Under the pieces are notes generated by a model that saw only the letters and a list, made by a program, of their open reading frames with translations, made no database searches and was not told where the DNA came from. Below, piece after piece: positions 37,353 to 46,708 of a DNA stretch of 64,000 nt. The translations under genes and the position numbers were made by a program. This stretch comes from an uncultured Paracoccaceae bacterium (GTDB taxonomy: Bacteria > Pseudomonadota > Alphaproteobacteria > Rhodobacterales > Rhodobacteraceae), in contig CANNFU010000007.1 of NCBI GenBank assembly GCA_947503965.1, forward strand, positions 124,001 through 188,000, given 5' to 3'. Each line of letters opens with the position of its first letter. Within the stretch, counting starts at the first letter, position 1.

Positions 37353-38252
37353 CTATCCTTTCAGACGGCGATAGGCGGCGGTAAGTCCCGCAATGGTGAT
37401 GGCGTCGCCCTGCACCTGCGTGGCCGGGGCATGTTGCGCGGCGAGGGCATCGACATAGAGTTTCGACAGGCCGCCAGCCCCGATAACAGCGATCTGCTGG
37501 CCCAGCCAATAGGGTTTCGCGGCGGCCAATTCCGCCCCGATCAACAGTCCCGACAGGCGGGCGCGGGCGGCAGCACCGGACAGGTCATTCAACAGCCCCT
37601 CGGCCCGTAGCGAGAACAGGCGCGCAGCCAGCCGTTCGGGCCGGGCCATCGCATCGGTCACGGCGGTGGCGAATGCGTCATCATCCCAGCCATCCGCCGC
37701 GATGGAATGACGCAACACCGTATGTTCGCTGATCGTCGCAAACAACTCACCCGTCATGAAGGTCTGGAAACTCACAACTTCATCGGCGCTGACATGCACC
37801 CATTTGGTATGCGTGCCGGGCAGGCAGATCACGCCGTCCCAATTCTTGTTGCGCGCCAGAAAGCCAGCGATCTGTGTTTCCTCGCCGCGCATCACATCCG
37901 CCGGGCTGGTTTGCTTGATGCCGGGAATGACATACACTTGCAGGTCGGGATGTTGCGCCGGGGCGTGGGCGAACCCATCGGGCAAGGCAGGGCAGGGTAC
38001 CGCGCTGTAAGGCGCCTCGACCCAGCCTTGGCGCGATCCGACCATGCCGCAGGCAATCACCGTCACCGGGCCGTTGATCCAGTCACCCACGGTACGCAAC
38101 AACTCCGGCTCGAACGCATCACGCGCCAACTCGCCCATGCCTTTGTCAGACCGGGCCTCGGCCAGCACGGTGCCAGACGCCGACATTGCCCAGGCCCGCA
38201 TATTCGACGTGCCCCAATCCAACGCGATCCAGTCTGGCTTGATATCGCTCAT
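37353..38252 (-). CDS. dgoK: 2-Dehydro-3-deoxygalactonokinase
   Basis: 299 residues of the DgoK family, phosphorylating KDGal to KDPGal with ATP. The start WIALDWGTSNMRAWAMS is the phosphate-binding region; VIACGMVGSRQGWVEAPY, LPGTHTKWVHV and FMTGELFATISEHTVLRHS are typical. It overlaps the upstream SDR stop by four bases (ATGA) and is followed directly by its pathway partner dgoA. Confidence 0.95.
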   Translation of the reverse strand: MSDIKPDWIALDWGTSNMRAWAMSASGTVLAEARSDKGMGELARDAFEPELLRTVGDWINGPVTVIACGMVGSRQGWVEAPYSAVPCPALPDGFAHAPAQHPDLQVYVIPGIKQTSPADVMRGEETQIAGFLARNKNWDGVICLPGTHTKWVHVSADEVVSFQTFMTGELFATISEHTVLRHSIAADGWDDDAFATAVTDAMARPERLAARLFSLRAEGLLNDLSGAAARARLSGLLIGAELAAAKPYWLGQQIAVIGAGGLSKLYVDALAAQHAPATQVQGDAITIAGLTAAYRRLKG

Positions 38253-39007
38253 CCTGCGTGCACCACCCCTGCGTCAATCACCATGACCTGCCCCGTCATC
38301 ATGGCCGATGCGTTGGAGGCAAGAAAGAGGGTTCCGCCGACCATATCCGCAGGCTGGATGAATTCCTTGAGGCATTGTTTTTCCAGAAACGCCGCTTTCG
38401 CCTCTGGCGTGGCCCACAAGGTCTCCTGCTTTTCGGTAAAGACCCAGCCGGGGGCGATGGCGTTGACCCGGATGCCTTTCGGCCCCCATTCACGCGCCAG
38501 CGCACGGGTCATGCCGGTGATGCCCGCATTGGCGCTGACATAAGGGACCATGCCGGCAGCCCCCATCATGTAGGTGATGGAGGAGAAGTTGATGATCGAT
38601 CCTTTATCGGCCATCAACTCCGCCGCTTTCTGGCAGGCAAAGAAGTAGGCCTTGAAGTTCACCGCCTGGCTGTCGTCCCACACCTCTGGCGTGATCTCCA
38701 TCGCGTCATAACGCATATCGTTGGCGGCGTTGTTGACCAGCGCGGCGAAGGGGCCGTGCGCCTCCACCGCCTGTTCCATCGCCGCCTGCAAAGCAGCGAT
38801 ATCCGTGATATCGCACTGGATGAACAGCGGGCGGTTGCCATAAGCCTTGTCCATCGCCGCCACAAATGCGCTGGCATCCGACCGCCCGACAAAGGCGACC
38901 TTGGCCCCCTGCGCCAGAAACGCTTCGGTCAGGGCCGCCCCAATGCCATTGCCCCCACCTGTGATGAACACAGACGCACCTTTCAAGTCGTGGAATGTCG
39001 CGCTCAT
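38249..39007 (-). CDS. SDR-family galactose 1-dehydrogenase (inferred)
   Basis: 252 residues with the SDR motif ITGGGNGIGAAL (about 15-26), VNNAANDM, NFSSITYMMG and a conserved PG region (VNAIAPGWVFTEKQ). In this operon it is the obvious candidate for oxidising D-galactose to the lactone, since dgoK, dgoA and a lactonase follow. The active-site YxxxK motif reads YVSAN, so asparagine replaces the catalytic lysine. The start at 39007 (MSATFHDLKG) overlaps the alpha-galactosidase stop by four bases. Confidence 0.8.
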   Translation of the reverse strand: MSATFHDLKGASVFITGGGNGIGAALTEAFLAQGAKVAFVGRSDASAFVAAMDKAYGNRPLFIQCDITDIAALQAAMEQAVEAHGPFAALVNNAANDMRYDAMEITPEVWDDSQAVNFKAYFFACQKAAELMADKGSIINFSSITYMMGAAGMVPYVSANAGITGMTRALAREWGPKGIRVNAIAPGWVFTEKQETLWATPEAKAAFLEKQCLKEFIQPADMVGGTLFLASNASAMMTGQVMVIDAGVVHAG

Positions 39008-41085
39008 AGCAGCTCCCCCTCCAGCACCCACATGCGCTCGGGGAACGACCACGGCAAGGTCACACCATGGCGCATCAGATAGGTGCCGGTGACCTCCATC
39101 GCGCTGGATTTCAGGATCAGGTTGCCGCGCGACAGACGCGGGGCGCTTTCACGGTTGATCAGACGGACGCGGTAGGTGGCGTCAGGTTCCAACCCGGTCA
39201 GACGCAGGGGCCGGGGCGCGATCTGTGCGCTGGTCGCGGCCTTACCCGCAAACACGACAAACCTGTCCTTGTCGCGGGCCAGTTGCTGTTCAGCCATCAC
39301 CGCCGGATCGGCACTGTCCAGCCGCAGAATATCGGCGGTCTGCATCCAGTGGCGGTGATGTTTCCACCAGCTTGTGACCTCTTTCAACACGGCGGTCTCA
39401 CGTGCGTCCAACTCGCGCGGGTCCATCTCGAACCCCATATGGCGCTGGGCGGCGACCCAGGCGCGGAAGCTGATATCGAGCGTGCGGCCAGATGTATGGC
39501 ACACACGCGGCCCGACATGGGACCCGGTGACCGCCAGTGGCAGGAACAGCGCTGCATCATGCTGAATCCGCAAGCGTTCCAGCGCGTCATTGCTGTCCGA
39601 CAGCCAGACCCGCTGTGTGCGCTGCATGATCCCGAAATCGATTCGGCCCCCGCCTGAGGCACAGCTTTCAATCTCCACATCCGGGAAATCGGTACGCAGA
39701 CGGTCGATCAGGGCATAGGACCCGCGCGTCTGCGCCGCATCCGGCATCGGCAGCACCCGGTTATGATCCCACTTGATATAGTCGATATGGTGATCACGCA
39801 GGATCGCCGACATGCGGTCATAAAGAAAATCGCGTACCTCGGGCAGGGCCATGTTCAGCGCCTTTTGCTGGCGGCCCAGGGTCTGGTCTTCGGCCCCGAA
39901 CACCCAATGTGGATTGGCGCGGTGAATATCGCTGTCCTCGTTGATCATCTCTGGTTCGAACCACAGGCCGAACGTCATGCCAAGCGAATGCACATGGTCG
40001 ATCAACGGGTGCAGCCCGTCAGGGTATTTGCGCGGGTCCACCGTCCAGTCCGACAGGCTGCGCGTGTCGTCATCGCGATTCCCGAACCAGCCGTCATCGA
40101 GCACAAACCGTTCCGCCCCCAGTTCCGCCGCCCGATCCGCGATGTCCTGCAGCACAGGCAGCTTGTGATCGAAATAGACAGCCTCCCAACAATTGTAATG
40201 TACCGGACGCGGGGCGCTGGGCTTGGGCCATGTCACGATCCGGTCGCGCAAATGGCGCTGGAACGCGACCGCGCAGCCATTCAGCCCCCGGTCGGAATAG
40301 GCGATATACAGGGGCGCGGTTTTGAACTGCGTCGCAGGCTCCGTCTCCATCCGCGCGGCATGGCCCCATTGGATCTGGCGGCGGCCATCCTGCAATTCCT
40401 CGGCGATCATCTTGTGCCCGCCGGACCAACCATAATGAAAGGCATAAGCCTCGCCTTCGGTATTGGTGGCCCCCCGACACGGGACAATCAGACCCGGGAA
40501 ATGTTCATGCCCGGTGCGCCCCGTGCGGTTCTCGCGATAGCGCATGCCGGGCGACCAGGCGGTGCGGGACAGCTGAAACTCACCACACCAGCGGCCTGAC
40601 ACATCGATCATTTCATCCGATTGCTGCGGGCCGGGCAGAACCGGAGCGGCCAGCCAATGCAGATGCACAGGCCGGGTCGCGTCCAGCGTGGTCTGGCAGG
40701 TGATGATATGGGTTTCGGGGTCGGACGCGAAACTGACGGTCAGGGTCAGACCATTGGCCTTGTCGGCATAGGTCAGCTCCAATGTGCCGTTCTGTTCGAC
40801 GCTTTCAAAACAGAACTTGGGCAAAAGCGGCGTGCCGTCCGTATCGCGCACGATCAGCCCCGGCTGGCCGGGGAAACTACGCGTCGCCTCAGGGCAAATC
40901 GACAGGTCGGGATTTTCGTCCAGCATCCCGCCCGTGACGTCAATCGCGTGGGCGGCATGCAGCGTGTTCAGGTTTTCATCGGCGGGCAGAACTGCCCCCC
41001 AATAAACCACCTCTGGCAGGCGGTCGTTGGTGGCCGCCAAGACAAGCGTCTGGCGGCCATCGTCAATACGATAGGTTCGGTTCAT
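39004..41085 (-). CDS. GH36 alpha-galactosidase
   Basis: 693 residues, no signal peptide. It removes alpha-linked galactose (melibiose, raffinose type). The nucleophile is the aspartate of YIKWDHNR (about Asp440). The acid/base lies in CASGGGRIDFGIMQRTQRVWLSDSND. The N-terminal beta-supersandwich domain is present (AWSPGMRYRENRTGRTGHEHF), and LDDGWFGNRDDD and GLWFEPEMINEDS are standard GH36 motifs. It begins eight bases after the permease stop. Confidence 0.96.
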   Translation of the reverse strand: MNRTYRIDDGRQTLVLAATNDRLPEVVYWGAVLPADENLNTLHAAHAIDVTGGMLDENPDLSICPEATRSFPGQPGLIVRDTDGTPLLPKFCFESVEQNGTLELTYADKANGLTLTVSFASDPETHIITCQTTLDATRPVHLHWLAAPVLPGPQQSDEMIDVSGRWCGEFQLSRTAWSPGMRYRENRTGRTGHEHFPGLIVPCRGATNTEGEAYAFHYGWSGGHKMIAEELQDGRRQIQWGHAARMETEPATQFKTAPLYIAYSDRGLNGCAVAFQRHLRDRIVTWPKPSAPRPVHYNCWEAVYFDHKLPVLQDIADRAAELGAERFVLDDGWFGNRDDDTRSLSDWTVDPRKYPDGLHPLIDHVHSLGMTFGLWFEPEMINEDSDIHRANPHWVFGAEDQTLGRQQKALNMALPEVRDFLYDRMSAILRDHHIDYIKWDHNRVLPMPDAAQTRGSYALIDRLRTDFPDVEIESCASGGGRIDFGIMQRTQRVWLSDSNDALERLRIQHDAALFLPLAVTGSHVGPRVCHTSGRTLDISFRAWVAAQRHMGFEMDPRELDARETAVLKEVTSWWKHHRHWMQTADILRLDSADPAVMAEQQLARDKDRFVVFAGKAATSAQIAPRPLRLTGLEPDATYRVRLINRESAPRLSRGNLILKSSAMEVTGTYLMRHGVTLPWSFPERMWVLEGELL

Positions 41086-41092
41086 GGTGATC

Positions 41093-42076
41093 TTACTTTA
41101 CGGCCCCAAGGGTCAGACCCGCGATGAAGTGCTTCTGCATCAGAAAGAACATCGCGACAGGGGGAAGGGCGGCGACAATGGAACCCGCGCTCATCAGATG
41201 ATAGGCAGCGCGGAACTGTGAATTGAACTCTGTAATCCCGGCGGTGACCGGCTGGGCATCAGGCCCCTGGGTCAGGACAACCGCCCAGAAATAATCGTTC
41301 CAGATGAAGGTGAAGATCAAGACGGCCAAGGCCGCCAGTGCGGGTTTCATCAATGGCAGCACGACATAAAGGAAGATGCGCCATTCGGCGACACCTTCAA
41401 CGCGCGCGGCCTCGATCAGCGGAAAGGGCAAGGCGCGGATGAAGTTGCGCATGAACAGCGTACAGAACCCGGTCTGGAAGGCGACATGGAACAGCACCAG
41501 CCCCAGCTTGGTATCGTAGAGGTTCATGCTGACGGTCAGATCGCGCACAGGCACCATCAGGATCTGGAAGGGGACAAAGTTGCCTGCAATGAAGATGAAA
41601 AAGATCAGAAGGTTGCCCTTGAACTTGTAAACACCGAGCGCAAATCCGGCCATGCATGAGAGGGCGACCGCGCCGATCACCGTGGGGATCGTGATCAGGA
41701 GTGAGTTCCACAGATACCGCGGCATGTTCGAACCGGAATAGTCATAAGCTGTGCCAAAGAGGCAGATGTAATCTTCGAAACGTTCGCGGGGCAACCAGTC
41801 ACTCGAACAAAACGGCACACCTGCTGCGATTGCGTTTTGTACGGCGTCCGCTGGTATGCGCTCTCCGACACCGAATGCTTTGCCGTAGTTCACAAAACCC
41901 TCAAATGACGATGGCGCACCCCAGTAATTGCCATTGGTGAAATCGGCATCAGGCTTGATCGAGAAGAGGGCGACAGCCAGTAGCGGCAGAAGCCACACGA
42001 TCAAGGCAACAGGCAGGAACGCCTGATAGGTGATCTGCGCGGAGCGTGGGCGTTTTTCAATCGGTGTCGGAAACAT
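41093..42076 (-). CDS. Carbohydrate ABC transporter permease (MalG type)
   Basis: 327 residues with six predicted membrane helices. The EAA coupling loop is EAARVEGVAEWRIFLYVVLPLMKPAL. A periplasmic insert (about 45-105, GKAFGVGERIPADAVQNAIA ... FCSSDWLP) is larger than in MalG. It pairs with the MalF-type permease upstream for galactoside uptake. A 26-bp inverted repeat of a dispersed family separates the two permease genes. Confidence 0.92.
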   Translation of the reverse strand: MFPTPIEKRPRSAQITYQAFLPVALIVWLLPLLAVALFSIKPDADFTNGNYWGAPSSFEGFVNYGKAFGVGERIPADAVQNAIAAGVPFCSSDWLPRERFEDYICLFGTAYDYSGSNMPRYLWNSLLITIPTVIGAVALSCMAGFALGVYKFKGNLLIFFIFIAGNFVPFQILMVPVRDLTVSMNLYDTKLGLVLFHVAFQTGFCTLFMRNFIRALPFPLIEAARVEGVAEWRIFLYVVLPLMKPALAALAVLIFTFIWNDYFWAVVLTQGPDAQPVTAGITEFNSQFRAAYHLMSAGSIVAALPPVAMFFLMQKHFIAGLTLGAVK

Positions 42077-42088
42077 CTCAGGCCTCCA

Positions 42089-42157
42089 CCGTCCCGGGCT
42101 TGACCCGGGACCTCTTGCTGAGGGTGACGGTGAGGTCCCGGGTCAAGCCCGGGACGG
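42089..42157. repeat. REP-like perfect inverted repeat, copy 1
   Basis: Two 26-base arms, 42089-42114 and 42132-42157, are exact reverse complements around a 17-base spacer. The core of each arm is GTCCCGGGCTTGACCCGGGA or its complement, itself partly palindromic. A related element lies at 55004-55072. Such CCCGG-CTTGA-CCGGG elements are common between genes in alphaproteobacteria. Here it sits inside an operon, where it could affect mRNA stability. Confidence 0.85.
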
Positions 42158-42172
42158 GTGGGAAACATATCA

Positions 42173-43129
42173 TTAGCGGGCTCCCTTTTCATCTTGGTAC
42201 ATGGACCACAGGAAGTAGACGATAAAGCCCAGCATGATGAAGAATAGGACCACGGCAATGGCCGCCCCGTATCCCATGCGGAACCCGAATTCGGATAGCG
42301 ATTCCTCGAACATGTAGAACGACAGGACCCGTGTGGATCCGAACGGCCCACCATTGGTCATCACGCTGATCAGATCGAATGATCGCAACGCGCCGATGAT
42401 CGTCACCACGAAGGCAATGAACGTGGCAGGCTTGAGCTGCGGCAGGATCACATACCACAGCATCTTGCGGCCTTTGGCGCCATCAAGGCGCGCGGCCTCC
42501 ACCTGTTCGGGGTCGACGGCATTCAGGCCGGTCAGATACAGGATCATGCAGTATGCCGTCTGCGGCCAGAGGCCTGCGGCGATAATGCCATAGGTGGCCG
42601 TGTTCGGATTGCCCAGAACACCGCCGCGAATGTCGATACCGAACCAGCCGGTGATCACGTCAAACAGCCCGTCATTAGGCAGATAGAACCATGAAAACAC
42701 CAGACCGACGACAACCTGAGAAATCACGAAGGGAAAGAAGAACAGCGATTTATACAGGCGAATGCCGGTGACTGTCTGGTTCAGAAACAGCGCGATGAAC
42801 AGACCCGCCGGAATGGCCAGCAGATACAGTACCAGCCAGCGCAAGTTGTTCCAGAACGACACCTCGAACTTGCGGTCGATATTCTGATCACCAATCCCCA
42901 GCAGACGTTCATAATTCGCCGTGCCAACCCATGTCTTTTCACCCAGTCCGTCCCAATCATGAAGGGAAATCCAGAAGGACTGACCAATAGGGATGATGAC
43001 GTAGACCGCAAAAAACAGCATTGCGGGCAGCAGGAAGAGCCATGGCGTTATGGCAATCTCGTTGCGCTTGTACCAGCTGCGTTGTGGCTGCGTGGCATCC
43101 GTACTGGGAACGGCCGGTGAAACCGACAT
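42173..43129 (-). CDS. Carbohydrate ABC transporter permease (MalF type)
   Basis: 318 residues with six membrane helices after a cytoplasmic N-terminus. The coupling motif is EAARLDGAKGRKMLWYVILPQLKPA. The FPFVISQVVVGLVFSWFY stretch is typical of this permease class. GGAGAG lies just ahead of the ATG. It lies downstream of the binding-protein gene, separated by a terminator-like hairpin. Confidence 0.93.
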   Translation of the reverse strand: MSVSPAVPSTDATQPQRSWYKRNEIAITPWLFLLPAMLFFAVYVIIPIGQSFWISLHDWDGLGEKTWVGTANYERLLGIGDQNIDRKFEVSFWNNLRWLVLYLLAIPAGLFIALFLNQTVTGIRLYKSLFFFPFVISQVVVGLVFSWFYLPNDGLFDVITGWFGIDIRGGVLGNPNTATYGIIAAGLWPQTAYCMILYLTGLNAVDPEQVEAARLDGAKGRKMLWYVILPQLKPATFIAFVVTIIGALRSFDLISVMTNGGPFGSTRVLSFYMFEESLSEFGFRMGYGAAIAVVLFFIMLGFIVYFLWSMYQDEKGAR

Positions 43130-43194
43130 GGCGTCTCTCCTGATGGGTCAACACATGCGAAAAGCCAGCGGGCCTTGCGGATGGGTTGAGAAGA

Positions 43195-43220
43195 AAAGGG
43201 CGGGCCGCGTTGGCCCGCCC
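43195..43220 (-). terminator. Attenuating terminator after the sugar-binding-protein gene
   Basis: GGGCGGGCC (43198-43206) and GGCCCGCCC (43212-43220) form a 9-bp stem with a five-base loop, followed on the minus strand by TTTTCTTCTC. It lies 10 bases after the stop at 43231. Such elements often keep binding-protein mRNA in excess over permease mRNA. Confidence 0.8.
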
Positions 43221-43230
43221 CAAATCGTGA

Positions 43231-44496
43231 CTACTGATAGATCCGCTGACGGGTCTCTTCCAGACGCTCAAGGATGTCGTCGAGATTGTCGGGGAACACC
43301 ATGAACTCCTGCAGGCCTTCCATGCCGACCGATGCCATTTCAGCGTCAAAGTCGCGGTCAAAGAACTGCATGATGCCGCCACCAGCATTGTTCGACAGCA
43401 TGTCAAAACCCTGCTCGAGGAACTTGTCCGCGTCGATGGATGCATTCGCATTCACGGGCAGCTGCCCCAGGGCGTCACCGCCATTGATCTTGGTCTGAAC
43501 ATCGGCAGATGTGACGAACCGCAGGAATTCCTTGGCTGCGTCCATGTTCTGCGCACCGGAGGCGATGTGGAACGTATCGGTCGGTGCGTCCTCTGCGTAA
43601 TCCACATCAGGGTTGATGACGGGGAACTGGTAGAAATCCAGTTGATCGTCAGTCAGACCGCCATCACGCATCGCCGCCACAGCAAAGTTACCCATCAGAT
43701 AGGCAGCAGCGTCACCGTTCAGCATGAAGGGCAGGGCTTCCTGCCAGCTGAAGTTCTGGTGGTCGTCAATGAACGCACCCATGTCGATCAGCTGACGCCA
43801 GTTGGCGAATGTCTGACGCACGCGGTCATCTGTCCATGGCACTTCACCACGGGCCAGTTCCATGTGGAAATCATAGCCGTTGGTGCGGCTGTTGATGTAG
43901 TCGAACCAGCCACCTGCGGTCCACAGGAATTTGGTGCCGATGGTGTAGCACTTCACGCCATTGTCGAGCAGGGTCTGGCAGTTTGCCATCTCTTCTTCCC
44001 AGGTGGTCGGCTCTGACAGGCCGAACTGGTCAAAGATGTCTTTGCGATAATACACGCCCCACTGGTAGTAGGTGTAAGGCACGCCCCACTGCTTGTCGTC
44101 CAGGGTCATCGCACCTTTTGTCGATGCCAGAGCTTCGAATTCAGGTTCGGCCCACAGGTCGGAAATGTCAGCGAACAGACCGGCGTCCACATAAGGGCGC
44201 ATGCGGTTGGCAGCATACCAGTTCACCACGTCTGGCGGGTTGGCACCCAGCGCGTTGCGGATCTGGGTTTTCCAGGCTTCGCGGTCAACGATGGTTAGCT
44301 CGACATTCAGGTCGGGGTGCAGTGCGCCGAAATCGGCGACCATGCCCTCCATCACGGCCCGCGGGGCGGGGTTTGACATGTCGGAAATGATGCGCAGATC
44401 GCCTGACAGCGATGCGTGTGCATCGGCAAAGGCGGCAGTCGCCGACACGCCAGCAGCAACGAACGCCGCAAGCGACGTCTTTAGAATGGAATGCAT
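43231..44496 (-). CDS. Sugar ABC transporter substrate-binding protein
   Basis: 421 residues. The signal peptide MHSILKTSLAAFVAAGVSAT ends at AAFA. The family-1 solute-binding fold shows LRIISDMSNPAPRAVMEGMV, PDVVNWYAANRMRPYVDAG, WGVPYTYYQWGVYYRKDIF and NGDAAAYLMGNFAVAAM. The ATG at 44496 has GGGAGG seven bases upstream; a longer in-frame start at 44538 lacks support. The ligand is inferred to be a galactoside or galactose from the downstream enzymes. First gene of the minus-strand operon, divergent from the IclR regulator. Confidence 0.93.
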   Translation of the reverse strand: MHSILKTSLAAFVAAGVSATAAFADAHASLSGDLRIISDMSNPAPRAVMEGMVADFGALHPDLNVELTIVDREAWKTQIRNALGANPPDVVNWYAANRMRPYVDAGLFADISDLWAEPEFEALASTKGAMTLDDKQWGVPYTYYQWGVYYRKDIFDQFGLSEPTTWEEEMANCQTLLDNGVKCYTIGTKFLWTAGGWFDYINSRTNGYDFHMELARGEVPWTDDRVRQTFANWRQLIDMGAFIDDHQNFSWQEALPFMLNGDAAAYLMGNFAVAAMRDGGLTDDQLDFYQFPVINPDVDYAEDAPTDTFHIASGAQNMDAAKEFLRFVTSADVQTKINGGDALGQLPVNANASIDADKFLEQGFDMLSNNAGGGIMQFFDRDFDAEMASVGMEGLQEFMVFPDNLDDILERLEETRQRIYQ

Positions 44497-44543
44497 GGTA
44501 TCCTCCCTAGGTGCTTCCATAGTGTTACCCTGTCTCATTATTT

Positions 44544-44574
44544 GAAACTTGGTTTTGGATATTGATACTAAACC
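44544..44574. promoter_or_regulatory. Candidate operator in the IclR/binding-protein divergent region
   Basis: Short inverted repeats overlap here: AAAC-TTG-GTTT (44545-44555) and GGTTT-N14-AAACC (44551-44555 with 70-74). Their position between the divergent starts fits a regulator-binding site, but IclR sites are weakly conserved, so this is tentative. Confidence 0.3.
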
Positions 44575-44626
44575 GCGACTCGGCTAGCCTTGTCAACAGT
44601 CCAAGGCTGCACCGGAGAGGAGAACG

Positions 44627-45463
44627 GTGTCAAAGGCTGCAAAGGACGGGGGAGGGATCATGGGACATGTGACCGGTGACGGCACAGTCGGCAAAGCACT
44701 ACATGTGCTGGATCAGGTGGCGGCCTTCGGTCGGCCGGTCCGGTTTGCCGAATTGCTGGCCCAGTCTGACTATCCCAAACCCACGCTTTACCGGTTCGTT
44801 CAGACGCTCACAAACCAGCAGATGCTGGCCTATGACCCGGACCGGCAGACCTACGCTCCGGGCATCCGGCTGGTACGTCTGGCCCATGCGGCCTGGGAAC
44901 AATCGACGCTTGCACCAATCGCGCGGCCACATATCGACGCACTCAGCGCAGCGGTCGGCGAAACGGTGCATCTGGCACAGCTTGACAATGCGCAGGTGCT
45001 TTATGTCGATAAACGCAATGCGGGCAAGCCGGTGCAGATGTACAGTCAGGCAGGCAAGGTTGGCCCGGCCTATTGCACCGGCGTGGGCAAGGTGATGCTG
45101 GCCTTTACCGACGCAGGCAACATGGACCGGATCATCGCGCAGCAAAGCTTTCACAAGTTTACCGGGCACACGCTGACCGATGCAGATGCCCTGCGCGAAG
45201 AACTCGCCGATATCCGCAGCAACGGCTATGGCTTTGATCGCGAAGAACACGAACCAGGGATCATCTGCATCGCCATGCCGATCCTGTCGGAAGGTGGCCG
45301 AGTGCTAGGGGCCTTGTCCGTCACGAGCACAACCGCACGCACCAATCTGGCCGGGCTCGAATCCTATGTGCCCATTTTGAAAGAGACCGCCGAAAAGATT
45401 GCAAGGGACGCCCAGAACTGGAGCTTCCCGGACTACGAAACCAAGGAAGCAACGGGGATTTAG
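44627..45463 (+). CDS. IclR-family transcriptional regulator of the galactoside genes
   Basis: 278 residues: an N-terminal winged helix (TVGKALHVLDQVAAFGRPVRF, then SDYPKPTLYRFVQTLTNQQML) and a C-terminal effector-binding domain (GETVHLAQLDNAQVLYVDKRN, GPAYCTGVGKVMLAF, YGFDREEHEPGIICIAMPIL). The effector is presumably a galactose-pathway metabolite. The listed start is a GTG at 44627 with AGGAG upstream; an ATG at 44660 with GGAGGG upstream is equally possible and would shorten the protein by 11 residues. It is followed four bases later by the ATPase gene. Confidence 0.9.
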   Translation: MSKAAKDGGGIMGHVTGDGTVGKALHVLDQVAAFGRPVRFAELLAQSDYPKPTLYRFVQTLTNQQMLAYDPDRQTYAPGIRLVRLAHAAWEQSTLAPIARPHIDALSAAVGETVHLAQLDNAQVLYVDKRNAGKPVQMYSQAGKVGPAYCTGVGKVMLAFTDAGNMDRIIAQQSFHKFTGHTLTDADALREELADIRSNGYGFDREEHEPGIICIAMPILSEGGRVLGALSVTSTTARTNLAGLESYVPILKETAEKIARDAQNWSFPDYETKEATGI

Positions 45464-45466
45464 GCC

Positions 45467-46528
45467 ATGTCAGGTGTTACGCTGAACAAGGTGATCAAGC
45501 GCTACGGCGATGTACAGGTCATCCACGGGATTGATTTGCAGATCGAAGATGGCGAATTCTGCGTCTTTGTCGGCCCCTCGGGCTGCGGGAAATCCACGCT
45601 TTTGCGCATGGTCGCGGGATTGGAGGAAACCACCGAAGGCTCAATGCATATCGGTGATCGCGATGTCACCCGCATGGATCCGTCCGAACGCCGGGTGGCG
45701 ATGGTGTTTCAAACCTACGCGCTTTATCCCCATATGACGGTCAAGGACAACATGGGCTTCGGCCTGAAGATGAACGGGCATCCCAAGGCTGAGATCGAAG
45801 AAAAAGTTGCCGAGGCAACGCGTATCCTGAAACTTGAGCCTTATCTTGATCGCAAACCGTCTGCCCTGTCCGGCGGCCAACGGCAGCGTGTGTCCATTGG
45901 CCGGGCGATTGTGCGCGGGCCAGAGGTATTCCTGTTCGACGAACCGCTGTCCAACCTCGATGCCGAACTGCGGGTCGAGATGCGCGTCGAAATCGCCCGC
46001 CTGCACAAGGAAATCGGGGCGACAATGATCTACGTCACCCACGACCAGGTCGAGGCGATGACACTGGCCAGTAAGATCGTGGTTCTGCGCGCAGGCCGGA
46101 TCGAACAGGTCGGCCCGCCAATGGATCTTTACCGGGACCCCGATAACAAATTCGTTGCCGGGTTTATCGGATCGCCGGCCATGAACTTTGTCAATGGAAC
46201 AGCCAAGGGTGGTCAGGTTGATGCGCCCGGTCTGGGAATACGGTTTGACGGCATTGTTCCCGCAGGCCATGACGACATGGCGCTCAGCGTTGGTGCCCGT
46301 CCGGAACACATCACGATTGATCCCTCAGGTGACACTCACAAGGTCGAATTGGTCGAAAGTCTGGGCGGCGTGTCCTTTGCCTATCTTACTGGCCCCACCG
46401 GTGAACGGATCGTGGCCGAAGAACGTGGGGACAACCGTTCGGTCGAAGGTGCGACCGTGGGTATCCGGATTGATGCAGACCGCATCTTTTTGTTCGATGC
46501 AACGACAGAACGGCGCATCAGGGCCTGA
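45467..46528 (+). CDS. Sugar ABC transporter ATP-binding protein (MalK/UgpC type)
   Basis: 353 residues. Walker [10 protein letters not shown] is at about 37-45, the signature [16 protein letters not shown] at about 134-149 and Walker [13 protein letters not shown] at about 154-165. The C-terminal TOBE/MalK regulatory domain (about 245-350) contains SVGARPEHI. It energises the two permeases encoded on the opposite strand; placing the ATPase with the regulator is a split but coherent transporter locus. Confidence 0.94.
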   Translation: MSGVTLNKVIKRYGDVQVIHGIDLQIEDGEFCVFVGPSGCGKSTLLRMVAGLEETTEGSMHIGDRDVTRMDPSERRVAMVFQTYALYPHMTVKDNMGFGLKMNGHPKAEIEEKVAEATRILKLEPYLDRKPSALSGGQRQRVSIGRAIVRGPEVFLFDEPLSNLDAELRVEMRVEIARLHKEIGATMIYVTHDQVEAMTLASKIVVLRAGRIEQVGPPMDLYRDPDNKFVAGFIGSPAMNFVNGTAKGGQVDAPGLGIRFDGIVPAGHDDMALSVGARPEHITIDPSGDTHKVELVESLGGVSFAYLTGPTGERIVAEERGDNRSVEGATVGIRIDADRIFLFDATTERRIRA

Positions 46529-46708
46529 CTGGCGATGTTTTTTGGGCGCATTTCGCCCTGAAACCCAAGGCAATATGCTGTCGCGTCAGGAAATGCGCGC
46601 GCCAGGTTACGTTGACAGGTTGCTAACCCTTTGGCAGTTAGATGAGAGTAACATCTGCGCCCGCCGTTGCAGTGCCGCATCTGCGTCACGTCAAAAGGGC
46701 CTTTTTTA

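Noticed and set aside
42089-42157. CRISPR array or transposon end
   Set aside because: A single inverted repeat without repeat-spacer periodicity, cas genes or transposase; a second copy of the same type marks it as REP-like.
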